From JAKLIX01 sp964605655 (GTDB lineage Bacteria > Bacteroidota > Bacteroidia > Bacteroidales > CAIXZF01): a stretch of 64,000 nt of DNA. The position numbers were made by a program, and so were the translations under genes. Below are positions 14,889 through 24,032 of this stretch, one piece after another (the stretch's first letter is position 1; every line of letters starts with the position of its first letter). The notes beneath the pieces were generated by a model, which saw only the letters and a program-made list of their open reading frames with translations, was not told where the DNA came from and did not search any database. The stretch lies in the NCBI GenBank assembly GCA_964605655.1, contig CAZSDK010000009.1:70188-134187 (forward strand). The letters are read 5' to 3'.

Positions 14889-16856
14889 TTATTCCTTAAA
14901 TACCTTTCTCATGCTTTTTCTGCCGTCTGAAAGCTGTAATTCAAGAAGGTAGACGCCCGAGGAGCATGTTTCCATGTTAAAATGAAGTAAGGGGATTAAA
15001 CCTTTTAGAATCTGCAGTTTCTGTCCCTGGACACTGTAAAGGGTGACTGTAAGAGGAAGCAGAGCGGGATTCTCAATATATACCGCTGATGTTACAGGAT
15101 TTGGATATATATTAAGCGGCAGGGCCAGGGGCTCATTGATCCCTACACCTGTGATACTCAGGCAGCTGTCCCTGATACCACAGTAGTTATAGGCTTTTAA
15201 ACACAGGCTGAAATTTCCTCCGGTGGAATAGGTATGAGTGATTACCGTGTTTTGATTCAGGTAGTGGGTTACAGTACCATCACCCCAATCCCAGTACAGG
15301 CTGTCCAACTGACCGGTGGCAGACCCTGTCACGCTAATAGTGTACCCGATAATTTCCAGGACATGGGGTTGAGGGATAGCCACCATACAACCGCAAGACG
15401 GATTGGTTGATACCTTGGCAATAAAGAAATCGTTGGGCCCTCCATGACTGCTTATACCGGGTCCTGAAGAGGGATATAAACTGTCAGCGAAGAAACCTCC
15501 GGCATAGATGTTTCCGTCAATATCGCTGATCATGTTCATTATCCGTGAACTGGCATTGTTTACTCTTGTAGCCAGGGCCCAGGAGAACCAGCTAAGACCC
15601 GTATCGATTTCCATTAAAAAGGGATATGCAGTGTTAAAAGTTGACATGGGTTTTATCGTATCTGACAAGTTATAGATTGTAGGGCCAATACCTGTCCATC
15701 CACCCAGTACTATTCCTGAGTAAGTGGTTGTTATAGCGTCAAAGACTGTCAGGCGGTGCGGGTAAAGCTGCTTTAACCTGATAAAATGACCGTTATCCTG
15801 CCTGAAACTTGCTACCAGAGGAACAGGAACCCATTGAATGACACCGTTTGGGTTAGTCACCACAGTGCCGAAAAAACTCACACTATCTTGGGCTTCTCCG
15901 GGAAGGAATACATTGCCACCTTTTAATGCAGGCCTTCCATACATAAACTTTCCCTGATGCAGTGTAATATCTCCACCGACATATTGTAACCATTGAACAG
16001 TTCCGGCAGTATTGAATTTTGCCAGGCCGCCAAGGTTAACATTCTCTCCAGGGGCAATTGTATCATTTCCCACGGCCACAGTATCCTGGTAACCCATGGC
16101 CCAGCATATGTAATAATTGTCGTCAGCATCCAGTGAAAATACCGGCCCGTGAATTCTTCCGACCAGATCAAGTTTTGTAACTTCAAACAAATTCCCGTCA
16201 GCCTGGTTAAATTTTAAAACATAGAATCCCCTGGAGGGAAAATTGAAAGAACCCCAGGTGCCTGTGTAAGTAGTTGCCGCAAGTATGCAAATATTACCAT
16301 AACTATCCTGTCTGGCATCACAAAATTCAAGATTCAATGGCGCTGTTGGAGGAACAAAATTTATCCAAACGGTGTGTCCGGAAGAGTCTACCTTAACGAC
16401 AACTTTTCCTTCCACTCCCGGAGTTCCTGCAGGACAGGTACTGTCTCCATAATGTGTGGGGGAATTCATATAGGGAATAACCGCAGCACTAATGTAGGTA
16501 TTGCCATCTTTGTCAGTACACATACAGTAACAATAATCATTAACAGCACCGCCAAAATATCTTGCCCAGCGAAAATTACCTTCACAAGTGTAACTGAATA
16601 CTGCAAAGTCATCATAACCAAAGCCATGGGCCATATATGAGGTATCAATCTGTATGGATGAATAAAATATCATGCTCATGCCATAGATGTTTCCTGCCTG
16701 GTCTGTCCCCAGCCAATGGCAATCTTCTTCCAGGTTGCTGCTGACGGGAGCGCCCTGGCTGCCCCCACCTCTAACCCACTGCCAGGTTGTTGACTGGGAA
16801 AAACTGCTGAGAGTTAAGGGAAAAAGCAGTAAACTAATAAGTAGTTTTCTTCTCAT
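14889..16856 (-). CDS. Secreted protein with beta-propeller-like repeats, PKD domain and T9SS tail
   Basis: A 655-residue exported protein that starts MRRKLLISLLLFPLTLSSFSQS, a typical signal peptide. The body has repeated blocks of the SBBP/NHL-like type (ARYFGGAVNDYCYCM, LQYVGGDITL, DIDGNIYAGGFF), suggesting a propeller. A PKD domain follows with YWDWGDGTVTHY and HTYSTGGNFSLCLKA. The end is a T9SS type A tail with NIYPNPVTSAV, LYSVQGQK, CSSGVYLLELQ and MRKVFKE. No enzyme motif is visible, so a surface or adhesion role is an inference. A weak -7-like TAAAGATA lies at 16888. Repeat copy 2 sits immediately behind it. Confidence 0.85.
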   Translation of the reverse strand: MRRKLLISLLLFPLTLSSFSQSTTWQWVRGGGSQGAPVSSNLEEDCHWLGTDQAGNIYGMSMIFYSSIQIDTSYMAHGFGYDDFAVFSYTCEGNFRWARYFGGAVNDYCYCMCTDKDGNTYISAAVIPYMNSPTHYGDSTCPAGTPGVEGKVVVKVDSSGHTVWINFVPPTAPLNLEFCDARQDSYGNICILAATTYTGTWGSFNFPSRGFYVLKFNQADGNLFEVTKLDLVGRIHGPVFSLDADDNYYICWAMGYQDTVAVGNDTIAPGENVNLGGLAKFNTAGTVQWLQYVGGDITLHQGKFMYGRPALKGGNVFLPGEAQDSVSFFGTVVTNPNGVIQWVPVPLVASFRQDNGHFIRLKQLYPHRLTVFDAITTTYSGIVLGGWTGIGPTIYNLSDTIKPMSTFNTAYPFLMEIDTGLSWFSWALATRVNNASSRIMNMISDIDGNIYAGGFFADSLYPSSGPGISSHGGPNDFFIAKVSTNPSCGCMVAIPQPHVLEIIGYTISVTGSATGQLDSLYWDWGDGTVTHYLNQNTVITHTYSTGGNFSLCLKAYNYCGIRDSCLSITGVGINEPLALPLNIYPNPVTSAVYIENPALLPLTVTLYSVQGQKLQILKGLIPLLHFNMETCSSGVYLLELQLSDGRKSMRKVFKE

Positions 16857-17086
16857 CTCTGACTGTTTTTAATCTGAAAATTGTTGTTAAAGATACATAA
16901 AGTAATCTCCGTTAACCATAGCGGGACCTTCGCCTAAAGAGATGCATCTTGCAAAAAACCTTCCTGGTTATCCATTTTTCAGAGAAAATGTATCTATATG
17001 ATAGAAGCAGCTACTGTTGTTACCGTATGCTTGCTTATTGATAAATCATTGATTATTATAATAATACGCTCCAAGTATTATAACGT

Positions 17087-17176
17087 ATGATAAAAGTAAA
17101 TCCAACGTTGATTCCTGACGAGGTGATTGTCAATAAGATATATCAGATCAGAGACTATACACTACAGGAGCCCTGA
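17087..17176 (+). pseudogene. N-terminal remnant of an ORF6N-domain protein
   Basis: ATG 17087 opens a 29-codon frame containing LIPDEVIVNKIYQIRD, which matches the start of ORF6N-domain proteins (family pattern: hydrophobic-xx-KIY-x-IRG-x-KVMLD). It stops 11 bases before repeat copy 3, so the rest of the gene is missing. An AT-rich stretch with a TAATAC/GTATTA inverted repeat lies just upstream and could be its old promoter. Apart from this remnant, repeat copy 3 and the promoter, the gap 16857-17482 holds nothing I can name. Confidence 0.5.
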
Positions 17177-17186
17177 CAAGGGGGCC

Positions 17187-17318
17187 TGGGGGACTTTCTA
17201 AGTCCACAAATTTCACAAATTAGCACGAAATAATTTGTAGTTTGGAATCCGCGGACAACAACAGCTTCGGCAAGATGCCTGAGGTATAAAGGACGTAGCC
17301 AGAGGTTACGCCCAACGG
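17187..17318. repeat. 135-bp interspersed repeat, copy 3
   Basis: Begins TGGGGGACTTTCTAAG and ends CGCCCAACGG. It is almost identical to copy 2 and carries hairpin CGTAGCC-AGA-GGTTACG. It lies between the ORF6N remnant and the plus-strand T9SS/Omp28-like gene. Confidence 0.85.
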
Positions 17319-17430
17319 GGCAAGGCAACGCTGCTCGGTATGAACTGACTTGTTAACAGTCCCGGGCTGAAAACTTTATTTCAAAATGAGACAATTACGG
17401 GTCAGGGTCGATTACATTTGAAAATATTTT

Positions 17431-17438
17431 TATTTTTG
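17431..17438 (+). promoter_or_regulatory. Promoter -7 element for the Omp28-like gene
   Basis: TATTTTTG matches TAnnTTTG and lies 44 bases upstream of the ATG at 17483. The surrounding TTGAAAATATTTTTAT resembles the segment upstream of tRNA-Pro at 51910. Confidence 0.55.
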
Positions 17439-17482
17439 CCCGATTCGATATTGGAAATTCATCGATTAGACAATACAATACA

Positions 17483-19174
17483 ATGAAATACAGACTGTTA
17501 TTTTTAGTTCTTCTGCTGACGAGCTCATGGCCATTGGCGGCCCAGGTCGAACGCCTGGTACTTACTGAGGAATTCACCAATGCTTCCTGCGGTCCCTGTG
17601 CCTCACAGAACCCGGCTTTCGACGCCTTGTTGCAAAGCAACAGCGATAAGATCATCTCCATCAAATACCACACGAGCTGGCCCGGTACCGACCCCATGTA
17701 CAGCCATAACCCGGCAGAAGCCACTGCCAGGGTCAACTATTATGGCGTCACCGGCGTCCCTCATGCCCGTCTGGATGGCCCTGCCATCACCGGCCCGAAC
17801 TATGTCGGTGCCCCTGCTAACTGCACCCAGGCAATCATTGATGCTGCCTCTGCTATCCTTTCTCCTTTTGTCATCAATCTGAGTCACAGTAAATCACCCA
17901 ATAACGACAGTATTTACGTTTCCATGACCATCAAGGCAGTACAGGCTGTCAGCGGGACCCTGGTTGCCCATATCGGCGTGATGGAAAAAACCATAGAATT
18001 CGCCTCACCACCGGGCTCCAACGGTGAAACTGAGTTTTCCAATGTGATGATCAAGATGCTGCCTGATGCTTCAGGGACGCCGCTTCCGGCCTTTAATACC
18101 GGTGATTCGGTGGTGATCACTCAAAGCTGGGCTTTCAACAATGTATATGACCATAACCAGGTCTGCGTCGTGGGCTGGGTGCAGGATAATGCAAGCAAAA
18201 ACGTGAAACAGGCCGCCTATAGTCCACCCATCGGACCTGCCTACCTCAACGCCACTCCCATGGCCATACTTGAGCCGGGCAGCCTGAGCTGCAGCAACAG
18301 CATTACACCTAAAATCACTCTCAAGAACATGGGTGGTTTTACCTTGAACAGTCTTGAAATCAACTACAGTGTGAATGGTGGAACCCCTCAGGTGCACCCC
18401 TGGACAGGCACCCTTTATTTCCTCGACCAGACCGAAGTGACGCTGCCGGCCATCACCTTCAACATGTTGCCCACCAACAATATCCTGACGATCTGGACCA
18501 GCAGTCCCAACGGGGGCGTCGATTCCATACCCTCTGACGATACGCTGACCATGATGTTCAACCAGTCAGCCACCGTAGGAACACCCCTTACCCTGGACCT
18601 TAAAACCGATCAGTATCCCGATGAGACCACCTGGAAGCTTTTCAATGCCTCCGGATCCGTCGTCGCCCAGGGAGGCCCCTATACCGGACAACCCAATACC
18701 CTGATCCAGGTCCCGGTCAACCTCACCTCCTCGGAATGTTATGACTTTGTCATTTATGATGCCTATGGCGACGGAATCTGCTGTAATTACGGCAATGGTT
18801 ATTATAAGCTGAAAGACAACAACAACATCGTATTTATCCAGGGCGGACAGTTCGGAAGCTCAGAGCTGACGCCCTTTATGGAAGATATCTCTTTCAGCAC
18901 CCCCGAGGTGGAGCTGATCTCCGATTTTGAGGTGTTTCCCAATCCTTTCGACAACACGGCCACCATCAGCCTGTACCTTGCCAGGGATATGAACCTCACC
19001 CTGATCGTGATGAACGAGGTGGGACAGGTTGTCTACTCTATGGACAAGGTGATCATGAAAGCCGGAAACCATACCATCGACCTGAACGGAGAGACCTGGA
19101 CCCCGGGCATCTATTTCGTAAAGCTCCTCACCGGTGACTCCATCATTACCAAGAAGCTCAGCCTGACCAAGTAA
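17483..19174 (+). CDS. Omp28-like thioredoxin-fold protein with T9SS tail
   Basis: A 563-residue exported protein with signal peptide MKYRLLFLVLLLTSSWPLAAQ. Directly after it, LTEEFTNASCGPCASQNP places a thioredoxin-like CGPC motif at residues 36-39. YGVTGVPHARLDG carries the cis-Pro loop of the fold, which is the Omp28-like arrangement. A central immunoglobulin-like part and a CYDFVIYDAYGDGICC segment follow. The C terminus is a T9SS type A tail (FEVFPNPFDNTAT, MNEVGQVVYS, WTPGIYFVKLL, TKKLSLTK). A surface thiol/disulfide role is possible but unproven. It is the only cargo gene of this island on the plus strand. Confidence 0.85.
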   Translation: MKYRLLFLVLLLTSSWPLAAQVERLVLTEEFTNASCGPCASQNPAFDALLQSNSDKIISIKYHTSWPGTDPMYSHNPAEATARVNYYGVTGVPHARLDGPAITGPNYVGAPANCTQAIIDAASAILSPFVINLSHSKSPNNDSIYVSMTIKAVQAVSGTLVAHIGVMEKTIEFASPPGSNGETEFSNVMIKMLPDASGTPLPAFNTGDSVVITQSWAFNNVYDHNQVCVVGWVQDNASKNVKQAAYSPPIGPAYLNATPMAILEPGSLSCSNSITPKITLKNMGGFTLNSLEINYSVNGGTPQVHPWTGTLYFLDQTEVTLPAITFNMLPTNNILTIWTSSPNGGVDSIPSDDTLTMMFNQSATVGTPLTLDLKTDQYPDETTWKLFNASGSVVAQGGPYTGQPNTLIQVPVNLTSSECYDFVIYDAYGDGICCNYGNGYYKLKDNNNIVFIQGGQFGSSELTPFMEDISFSTPEVELISDFEVFPNPFDNTATISLYLARDMNLTLIVMNEVGQVVYSMDKVIMKAGNHTIDLNGETWTPGIYFVKLLTGDSIITKKLSLTK

Positions 19175-19177
19175 CCT

Positions 19178-19303
19178 CTGCTGACTGCTGACTGCCGACT
19201 GCTGACTGCCGACTGCCGACTGCTGACTGCCGACTGCCGACTGCCGACTGCTGACTGCCGACTGCCGACTGCCGACTGCCGACTGCCGACTGCTGACTGC
19301 CGA
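19178..19303. repeat. Heptamer tandem array, 18 copies of CTGCYGA
   Basis: Eighteen consecutive 7-base units, either CTGCTGA or CTGCCGA, with no other variation, fill the whole gap between the stop of the T9SS gene and the stop of hutU. The period of 7 excludes in-frame coding use. Related units (CTGCTGA, CTGTCGA) recur at 53637-53668. Confidence 0.95.
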
Positions 19304-21304
19304 CTAAAACAACCCCTCCAATAAACCCTCTTCCACTAAATTAGGCAGGGTTACTTTCATGCGGGGTTCTTTGTACATGGCCCGGGTGATGGCCGTCATG
19401 GCTCCGGGATTGCGTGCCCAGCTTCGCCTGGCAATGCCGTTGTTCACATCCCAGAACAACATGGTGCTCAGCCTGCGATCAGCAGCCTCGCTTCCATCCA
19501 GCAACATCCCGAATCCGCCGTTGATCACCTCGCCCCAGCCCACACCGCCGCCGTTATGAAGCGAAACCCAGGTGGCACCGCGGAAAGCATCGCCCACGAA
19601 GTTCTGAACAGCCATGTCGGCGGTGAAACGTGAACCATCGTAAATATTGGCAGTCTCTCGATACGGAGAGTCGGTCCCTGACACGTCATGATGGTCGCGT
19701 CCCAGCACCACCGGTGCTTTCAGCCTCCCTTCGCGTATGGCCCTGTTGAACTCTTTGGCGATCTGTATCCTGCCTTCTGCATCGGCGTAAAGGATCCTTG
19801 CCTGGGAACCCACCACGAGCTTGTTTCTTCCGGCTCCCTCTATCCACTGGATATTGTCCTTCATCTGCTGCCGGATGTCATCCGGAGCCGACACCATCAG
19901 CCCTGACAAGACTTCCATCGCCAGCTGGTCGGTGATCTCCAGGTCGGCCGGGTCTCCCGAGGTGCAGACCCAGCGAAAAGGTCCGAAACCATAGTCGAAA
20001 CACATGGGACCCATGATATCCTCCACATAGGAGGGATACCTGAAGGTGCCGTCGTCTTTCATCACCTCTGCACCGGCTCTTCCGGCTTCCAGAAGGAAAG
20101 CATTGCCATAGTCCCAGAAGTACATGCCTCGGGAAGTCATGGTGTTGATGGCCTTCACCTGCCTCCTTAGCGAGGCTCTCACCTTTTCCCTGAACTGATC
20201 GGGGTCTTCCACCATCATCCGGTTGGATTCCCCGAACGACAGGCCGGCAGGATAATAACCACCGGACCAGGGATTATGCAGGGACGTCTGGTCGGAACCG
20301 AGCTCAATGTCGAGGTCTTCTTCCGCCAGCCGCTCCCACAGATCCACCACGTTGCCCTGGTAGGCCAGCGACACCGCCTGACCACTGATCTTCAGCTCAC
20401 GTATTCTCCGGATCAGAGCAGCCAGGTCCTCATACACCTCGTCCACCCAGCCCTGGGAATGCCGGATCTGTATCACCTTCGGATTGATCTCGGCGATCAC
20501 ACCGATGGCCCCGGCGATCACGGAAGCTTTGGCCTGGGCACCGCTCATCCCTCCCAGTCCCGATGTCAGGAACACCTTGCCCGAAAGGTTGGGATACCCT
20601 TTCAAACGACCGGCATTGAGAACGGTGATGGTGGTTCCGTGAACGATGCCCTGGGGACCGATGTACATATACGATCCCGCGGTCATCTGGCCATACTGGG
20701 TCACCCCCAGCGCGTTAAATCGTTCCCAGTCATCAGGTTTGGAGTAGTTGGGGATCATCATCCCGTTGGTGACCACCACCCTGGGAGCTTCCGCATGGGA
20801 GGGGAACACCCCGAACGGATGGCCCGAATACATCACCAGCGTCTGGTCATCGGTCATTCCGGCCAGGTACTTCATGGTGAGCCTGTACTGGGCCCAGTTC
20901 TGGAAAACTGCCCCATTGCCGCCGTAGGTGATCAGCTCGTGAGGATGTTGGGCTACCCTCACATCCAGGTTGTTGCTGATCATGAGCATGATGGATGCGG
21001 CCTGCTGTGAACGGGCCGGGTAGTCTGCAATAGGCCTGGCATAGATGGGGTAAGAAGGCCGGAAACGGTACATATAGATCCTGCCGTAAGTCTCAAGCTC
21101 CGCTGCAAACTCAGGTGCCAGGACCGCGTGATGCGCCGGATCAAAATAGCGAAGGGCGTTTCTTACTGCCAGCTTCTTCTCTTCACGGCCCAGGATGTCT
21201 TTTCTTTTGGGAGCATGGTTGATGGAAGGGTCCCAGGGCCCGGGTTCCGGCAATACAGCCGGAATCCCTTCCAGGATCTCCCTTTGAAAGGAATTTAAAT
21301 CCAT
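19304..21304 (-). CDS. hutU: Urocanate hydratase
   Basis: Urocanase adds water to urocanate to give imidazolone propionate in histidine degradation, using tightly bound NAD+. The 666-residue protein matches the long Bacteroidota form, where many bacteria have about 555 residues. Visible blocks are ITYGGNGAVFQNW, LVMYSGHPFGVFPS, FLTSGLGGMSGAQ (NAD site), SDQTSLHNPWSGGYYPAG, and SLHNGGGVGWGEV. No other hut gene is in the window. It lies 18 bases behind the Cbp1-like lipoprotein gene and may share its transcript, although no functional link is apparent. Confidence 0.95.
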   Translation of the reverse strand: MDLNSFQREILEGIPAVLPEPGPWDPSINHAPKRKDILGREEKKLAVRNALRYFDPAHHAVLAPEFAAELETYGRIYMYRFRPSYPIYARPIADYPARSQQAASIMLMISNNLDVRVAQHPHELITYGGNGAVFQNWAQYRLTMKYLAGMTDDQTLVMYSGHPFGVFPSHAEAPRVVVTNGMMIPNYSKPDDWERFNALGVTQYGQMTAGSYMYIGPQGIVHGTTITVLNAGRLKGYPNLSGKVFLTSGLGGMSGAQAKASVIAGAIGVIAEINPKVIQIRHSQGWVDEVYEDLAALIRRIRELKISGQAVSLAYQGNVVDLWERLAEEDLDIELGSDQTSLHNPWSGGYYPAGLSFGESNRMMVEDPDQFREKVRASLRRQVKAINTMTSRGMYFWDYGNAFLLEAGRAGAEVMKDDGTFRYPSYVEDIMGPMCFDYGFGPFRWVCTSGDPADLEITDQLAMEVLSGLMVSAPDDIRQQMKDNIQWIEGAGRNKLVVGSQARILYADAEGRIQIAKEFNRAIREGRLKAPVVLGRDHHDVSGTDSPYRETANIYDGSRFTADMAVQNFVGDAFRGATWVSLHNGGGVGWGEVINGGFGMLLDGSEAADRRLSTMLFWDVNNGIARRSWARNPGAMTAITRAMYKEPRMKVTLPNLVEEGLLEGLF

Positions 21305-21322
21305 AATAAAATGATTATCAAA

Positions 21323-22186
21323 CTATTCTATCTCAATAACCATGTATTTAGATGCTTCCCAGAACTTGGAAGAGTTGGTGATCACCAGCTTGTTCACTTT
21401 TTTGGCATCCCCGTCCCATTTATAAGCATCGGTGGGATGGCTGGTGATGAACCTGGCTTTCTTGCAGTTCAGCGGAATCTCGCTGAGCCTGGTGATATCG
21501 ACCTTGGTAAAATAAGTTTTATTGAAATTCTCCATGAGCTTCTTATCCCGTCCGATACCGATAAAACCACCGGTTTTTGTAATGATACCCTTCTCCTTCA
21601 GCTCTTTACTGGTACCGTAAACATAATAGGCGGTGTTCAGTTCGCTGATCTTCGATTCAATCACTTCATCCTTCTTCTTCCCTTCCATGGTGAGGGTATC
21701 GACCCTGGCGTTGAGTTCCTCCACCTTGAAGTTCATCTTCACCAGCTCCTCTTTCAGGGAGGTGATCTCGGTCTCTTTTTCCGACATTTGCAGATTCATG
21801 CGGTCGATCGTCTTCTCAAACTCAGCCATTTTCAGGTTGGCATCTTTGAGTTTCTTGTTCAGCATGGCGATGGTCTTTTTGTTTTTGATCATCAACTCAT
21901 TGATGAACTGTATGTCTTCGTTGATCTGTATCCGGGCATCTGCAGAAAGCTCCGGGTTTCCCCGGGTATTCTCGCTGATGACCGACTGTTTGGCTTTAAT
22001 AAGGGCCAGGTTCTCTTCTATCTCATTAAAAGCCTGGAAGAGCAGGGTGATGGTAGAGTCCTTGGCCAGGGTCTCGGCCACGAGCTTGGAGTTTTCATCT
22101 TTCAGGCCTTCGATTTCTTTCTGTTTGCAACCCCAGGTGATGGAGAGCGTCACCATAATGATGAGGAGGAGGATTTTTGTCTTCAT
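21323..22186 (-). CDS. Coiled-coil lipoprotein, Cbp1-like family
   Basis: A 287-residue lipoprotein. The signal peptide ends in TWGCKQK, a lipobox with Cys20. Residues about 25-190 are a long charged coiled coil with heptad character. The C-terminal domain contains YYVYGTSKELKEKGII, NKTYFTKVDI, EIPLNCKKARFITSHP and FWEASKYMVIEI. From memory this layout matches a Bacteroides family whose B. fragilis member Cbp1 is described as a collagen-binding adhesin. The similarity supports family membership and not collagen binding here. The gene lies 86 bases behind the sigma factor gene and upstream of hutU. Confidence 0.65.
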   Translation of the reverse strand: MKTKILLLIIMVTLSITWGCKQKEIEGLKDENSKLVAETLAKDSTITLLFQAFNEIEENLALIKAKQSVISENTRGNPELSADARIQINEDIQFINELMIKNKKTIAMLNKKLKDANLKMAEFEKTIDRMNLQMSEKETEITSLKEELVKMNFKVEELNARVDTLTMEGKKKDEVIESKISELNTAYYVYGTSKELKEKGIITKTGGFIGIGRDKKLMENFNKTYFTKVDITRLSEIPLNCKKARFITSHPTDAYKWDGDAKKVNKLVITNSSKFWEASKYMVIEIE

Positions 22187-22272
22187 AATATTTTGATTAT
22201 TAATAAAATGTAGAAATGATTTTTATTAGGATCGGACATTAAACGGAATTTTCAAGAAGGCAGGAGGGAACA

Positions 22273-22884
22273 TCAGATATTCTCCTGGGAATTTTTCAGG
22301 ATCTGGTACAAGAATTCCCTTGCCCTGAAGAGCTGTGCTTTTACGGTCCCCAGGGGGAGGTTGAGTTCGGTGGCGATCTCCTCGTACGACAATTCCTGGA
22401 AATACCTCAACTCTATCAGTTTACGGTAATGGGGTTTCAGTTTTTCCACCACCTGCCGCATCAACTTGATCTTTTGCTTCTTAATATAGTTTTCTTCCGG
22501 ATCGAGGGTATTGGAAGCCAGCTTATTGGACATCTCGTCCCCGTCTTCGCCATCAAAAAGCGATTTGTCAAGGGAAAAGGTATTTCTTTTCTTTTTCCTG
22601 ATAAAATCGATGCAGTTATTGGAGGCTATTTTAAACAGCCAGGTACTGAAGGCATATTCAGGGGTGTACTGGTGGAGGTTTTTGAAGGCTTTCCCAAAAG
22701 CTTCTATGGTGAGATCATCGGCGTCCGTAGCGTCGTTGGTCATCTTCAGGAGCATAAAATAAAGGGAATCCCGGTAATGATGCATCAACTCAGCGTAGGC
22801 ATTCTGGTCGCCGTCGTTCAATGCAAGCTGTACCAGTTTATAATCACGAATAGCCTTTTCAGTAAGATGGGATATTACTTCCAT
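22273..22884 (-). CDS. ECF-type RNA polymerase sigma factor
   Basis: A 203-residue sigma-70 family protein with only regions 2 and 4. Region 2 includes DADDLTIEAFGKAFKNL and FSTWLFKIASNNCIDFIRK. Region 4 includes LIELRYFQELSYEEIATEL and LPLGTVKAQLFRAREFL, the DNA-binding helix-turn-helix. Between them is a longer acidic linker (DGEDGDEMSNK). No anti-sigma gene or TonB receptor is adjacent, so it is not a FecI-type system. Its start overlaps the end of the glycosyltransferase gene by 10 bases, which suggests coupling. The regulon cannot be inferred. Confidence 0.93.
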   Translation of the reverse strand: MEVISHLTEKAIRDYKLVQLALNDGDQNAYAELMHHYRDSLYFMLLKMTNDATDADDLTIEAFGKAFKNLHQYTPEYAFSTWLFKIASNNCIDFIRKKKRNTFSLDKSLFDGEDGDEMSNKLASNTLDPEENYIKKQKIKLMRQVVEKLKPHYRKLIELRYFQELSYEEIATELNLPLGTVKAQLFRAREFLYQILKNSQENI

Positions 22885-24008
22885 TTATTTTCTTTAAGGA
22901 CAGAAGCCGCGACCGAAAGTAAGGGATTAAAGATAAGAAAAAATATCTCAAATACAGGCAAAAATAATAACAAATTCTTCTCTTCCAGCCTGCTCATAAT
23001 ATTTTTAAAAACCACCATTGCCGATAACAGACGCACAACAAACAACGCCAGAATGATATATAAATTATAATTCATGACAGCCAGGAGGATAAAGAGGCCA
23101 TAGAACAGGAATTCTGTGCCGGTATAAAGACCCAGCATCCATTTATGACGCATCTTATAAAATCTTCCGGTAGTCAGGTGCCGTCTCTTTTGAATGACCC
23201 AGGAGGAGAAGGTCGTTTTTGAGGTGGAAACGGTATGACTTTCGGGCAGAACCTCCACACGGGTGTTTTTCTTTTTCGCCACCTGGTTGATGAAGAGGTC
23301 GTCGTCGCCTGAGATGAGCTGATAATGGGAAGTGAACCCGCCGGCCTTGTAAAACAATGATTTACGATATGCCAGGTTTCTGCCGACACCCATGTAGGGC
23401 ATTCCCGCCAGGGCATAGGAGAGGTACTGCATGGCGATATATACGGTATCGAAACGGATCAGGCGGTTTAAAAGCCCGGGCCTGGGCTCGTACTTGCCGT
23501 AACCCAGGACCACATCGGTATTTTCCATAAAATTCGACTGCATCTCCCTGATCCAGAACGGGGAATTCGGACGGCAGTCGGCATCGGTGAGAAGGATGAG
23601 ATCGTATTTGGCCGACTTGATACCCAGGGATAAGGGAAACTTCTTCCCCTTGAAAAAATTCAGGTTTTGCCTGAAATGGATCACTTTCAGGTTGGGATAC
23701 TGCTCACAGAAAGATTTCAGCAGAAAGTCCGTCTCATCGTCGGAAGAGTCGTTCACCACCACCACCTCAAATTCACTGTACTTCTGGTCGAGAAGCTGCG
23801 GCAGGTTCCGTTTGAGGTTGGTGTATTCATTTCTGGCACAGACCACTACCGATACCGGCTGGTGCTCAGAAAGTTTTTTCTTCTTTGAGAGGAAGGCCAG
23901 ACGGCTGAAGACCCCCCAGACAAACACCAGCTGAACGAGGGTCACCAGACAAAACAGAATCCAAACGTAAAACCATCCCGAAGTGGGATCTATCAATACC
24001 TCCATCAT
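22875..24008 (-). CDS. Membrane glycosyltransferase, family 2
   Basis: A processive-type GT2 enzyme anchored in the inner membrane. One N-terminal helix (FYVWILFCLVTLVQLVFVW) and two or three C-terminal helices frame a cytosolic GT-A domain. Motifs are PVSVVVCARNE, VVVNDSSDDET, LLTDADCRP (the DxD), ISGDDDLFI and QKRRHL, a variant of QxxRW. Relatives make or extend surface polysaccharides or glycolipids. I set the start at 24008 (MMEVLI) because a -7 element at 24033-24040 lies inside the longer frame that reaches 24074. It is followed by the ECF sigma gene with a 10-base overlap. Confidence 0.85.
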   Translation of the reverse strand: MMEVLIDPTSGWFYVWILFCLVTLVQLVFVWGVFSRLAFLSKKKKLSEHQPVSVVVCARNEYTNLKRNLPQLLDQKYSEFEVVVVNDSSDDETDFLLKSFCEQYPNLKVIHFRQNLNFFKGKKFPLSLGIKSAKYDLILLTDADCRPNSPFWIREMQSNFMENTDVVLGYGKYEPRPGLLNRLIRFDTVYIAMQYLSYALAGMPYMGVGRNLAYRKSLFYKAGGFTSHYQLISGDDDLFINQVAKKKNTRVEVLPESHTVSTSKTTFSSWVIQKRRHLTTGRFYKMRHKWMLGLYTGTEFLFYGLFILLAVMNYNLYIILALFVVRLLSAMVVFKNIMSRLEEKNLLLFLPVFEIFFLIFNPLLSVAASVLKENKWK

Positions 24009-24032
24009 GTCATCCACTGAAACACAGGGTGA

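Noticed and set aside
12946..17318. Integron attC sites for the 135-bp repeats
   Set aside because: The GCCCAAC/GTTGGGC core occurs at one end only and faces the wrong way for an attC, and no second core or integrase gene is visible.
19178..19303. CRISPR array
   Set aside because: Units are 7 bases without spacers, and no cas genes are present in the window.
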